A stretch of 64,000 bases of DNA from Falsirhodobacter xinxiangensis (lineage in GTDB: Bacteria > Pseudomonadota > Alphaproteobacteria > Rhodobacterales > Rhodobacteraceae). The notes beneath the pieces are model-generated. The model was not told where the DNA came from and did not search any database. It saw nothing but the letters and a program-made list of their open reading frames with translations. Position 1 is the first letter of the stretch, and each line of letters begins with the position of its first letter. Shown here one piece after another: positions 63,532 to 64,000 of this stretch. The position numbers and the translations under genes are program-made. The stretch is from contig NZ_SMYN01000011.1 in assembly GCF_004959935.1 (NCBI RefSeq), positions 1 through 64,000 on the forward strand, in the 5' to 3' direction.

Positions 63532-64000
63532 ATGACGCCAGCGCAGATCGAACAGGCGATGACGGGAGTCGTCCGCCCTGTTGCCGAAGGGCGGGCCGAG
63601 GCGTTCCTGCCCTCGCCGATGATCCAGAACCACGCGTCTTTCCTGTCGCTGCTGGAGGATGGCGCCCTGCTTTGCGTCTGGTTCGGCGGCACGCTGGAGG
63701 GAAAATCCGACATCTCGATCCATGCCAGCGTGCTGGAGGCTGGGGCAGGGCGCTGGGGGCCGGTGCGGAAACTGTCGCATGATCCCGACCATTCGGAACA
63801 GAACCCGGTCGTGTTCCATGCGCCGGACGGGCAGATGTGGCTGCTGCACACCTCGCAACCCTCTGGCAATCAGGACGAATGCCGCATCCGCATGGCGCCG
63901 CTGGCCCGCGACGAAGATGGCGTGACGGCGGGCGAGGGGCGGTTTCTGGACCTGCCGCGCGGTTGTTTCGTGCGCGGCAACGTGACGGTGCGGGACGATG
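63532..64000 (+). CDS. Sialidase-like (BNR-type beta-propeller) protein, 5' part
   Basis: 156 codons are visible before the window ends, and no stop is reached. It starts MTPAQIEQAMTGVVRPVAEG with GGGAGG eight bases upstream. FLPSPMIQNHASFLSLLEDG, LCVWFGGTLEGKSDISIHAS and QNPVVFHAPDGQMWLLHTSQ match the first blades of the sialidase superfamily found next to sugar-acid operons. There is no signal peptide, so it is cytoplasmic. It is divergent from the binding-protein operon and shares its regulatory region, so it probably serves the same pathway. The catalytic residues cannot be checked. Confidence 0.7.
   Translation, partial: MTPAQIEQAMTGVVRPVAEGRAEAFLPSPMIQNHASFLSLLEDGALLCVWFGGTLEGKSDISIHASVLEAGAGRWGPVRKLSHDPDHSEQNPVVFHAPDGQMWLLHTSQPSGNQDECRIRMAPLARDEDGVTAGEGRFLDLPRGCFVRGNVTVRDD

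Overview
The window is a 64-kb chromosomal segment of a GC-rich alphaproteobacterium. It almost certainly belongs to the Rhodobacterales (Rhodobacter/Paracoccus-type Rhodobacteraceae). The evidence is the gene order of the dcw, his and lpxC-bamD-recN blocks, a VPLPA-CTERM protein, a DUF2484 protein inside the mur cluster, a DUF1127 gene followed by cuckoo-type small-RNA hairpins, an UpsM-like leader before mraZ, and an alphaproteobacterial LexA box. I cannot resolve the genus.

Layout. 1-3.4 kb: a proline-racemase-family enzyme and a 4-oxalocrotonate-tautomerase-like protein, a decayed GntR regulator cut by a dead IS5-family element (1766-2606), and an hsp20 gene with a near-perfect heat-shock promoter and a ROSE-like leader. 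3.4-9.4 kb: tRNA-Tyr, rlmB, a possible sRNA, a CoA-binding protein, and the his genes (hisB-hisH, then hisA-hisF-hisE) split by a DUF2147 gene on the opposite strand. Three tandem tRNA-Gly genes lie upstream, one with a damaged T-loop. 9.4-15.4 kb: pyruvate carboxylase divergent from uvrD, which carries a LexA box. 15.4-16.2 kb: a DUF1127 gene followed by twelve hairpins whose loops carry CCTCCTCCC-type motifs. This is the most striking element of the window and reads as six tandem two-hairpin cuckoo (CcsR) sRNAs.

16.4-41.5 kb: mrp, then a 0.6-kb regulatory region with helically phased TGGGA/TCCCA boxes (candidate MraZ operators) and an UpsM-like leader RNA ending in a strong terminator. Next comes the division and cell-wall cluster mraZ-rsmH-ftsL-ftsI-murE-murF-mraY-[VPLPA-CTERM gene on the opposite strand]-murD-ftsW-murG-murC-DUF2484-murB-ddl-ftsQ-ftsA-ftsZ, followed by lpxC, bamD and recN. 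Most neighbours overlap by ATGA or TGATG, so translation is likely coupled. Peptidoglycan precursor synthesis, septal peptidoglycan synthesis, the Z ring, lipid A commitment and outer-membrane assembly are thus made from one block.

41.5-50.8 kb (minus strand): an amine/amino-acid uptake and glutamylation cluster. It has a polar-amino-acid-type ABC transporter (ATPase, binding protein, two permeases), two PuuA-like glutamine-synthetase homologues, a class I amidotransferase, a PuuB-like FAD oxidase and a class III aminotransferase. Together these look like a putrescine/polyamine-type catabolic route. 50.9-57.0 kb: housekeeping genes (TerB-like, rlmJ, an MHS transporter, a glycosyltransferase-like protein, pyrG, secG). 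57.2-64 kb: a GntR-controlled catabolic operon (binding protein, DapA-like lyase, 2-hydroxyacid dehydrogenase, Ldh-type dehydrogenase, OtnK-type kinase, GntR), divergent from a sialidase-like gene that runs off the end. The substrate is unknown, probably a sugar acid or related hydroxy acid.
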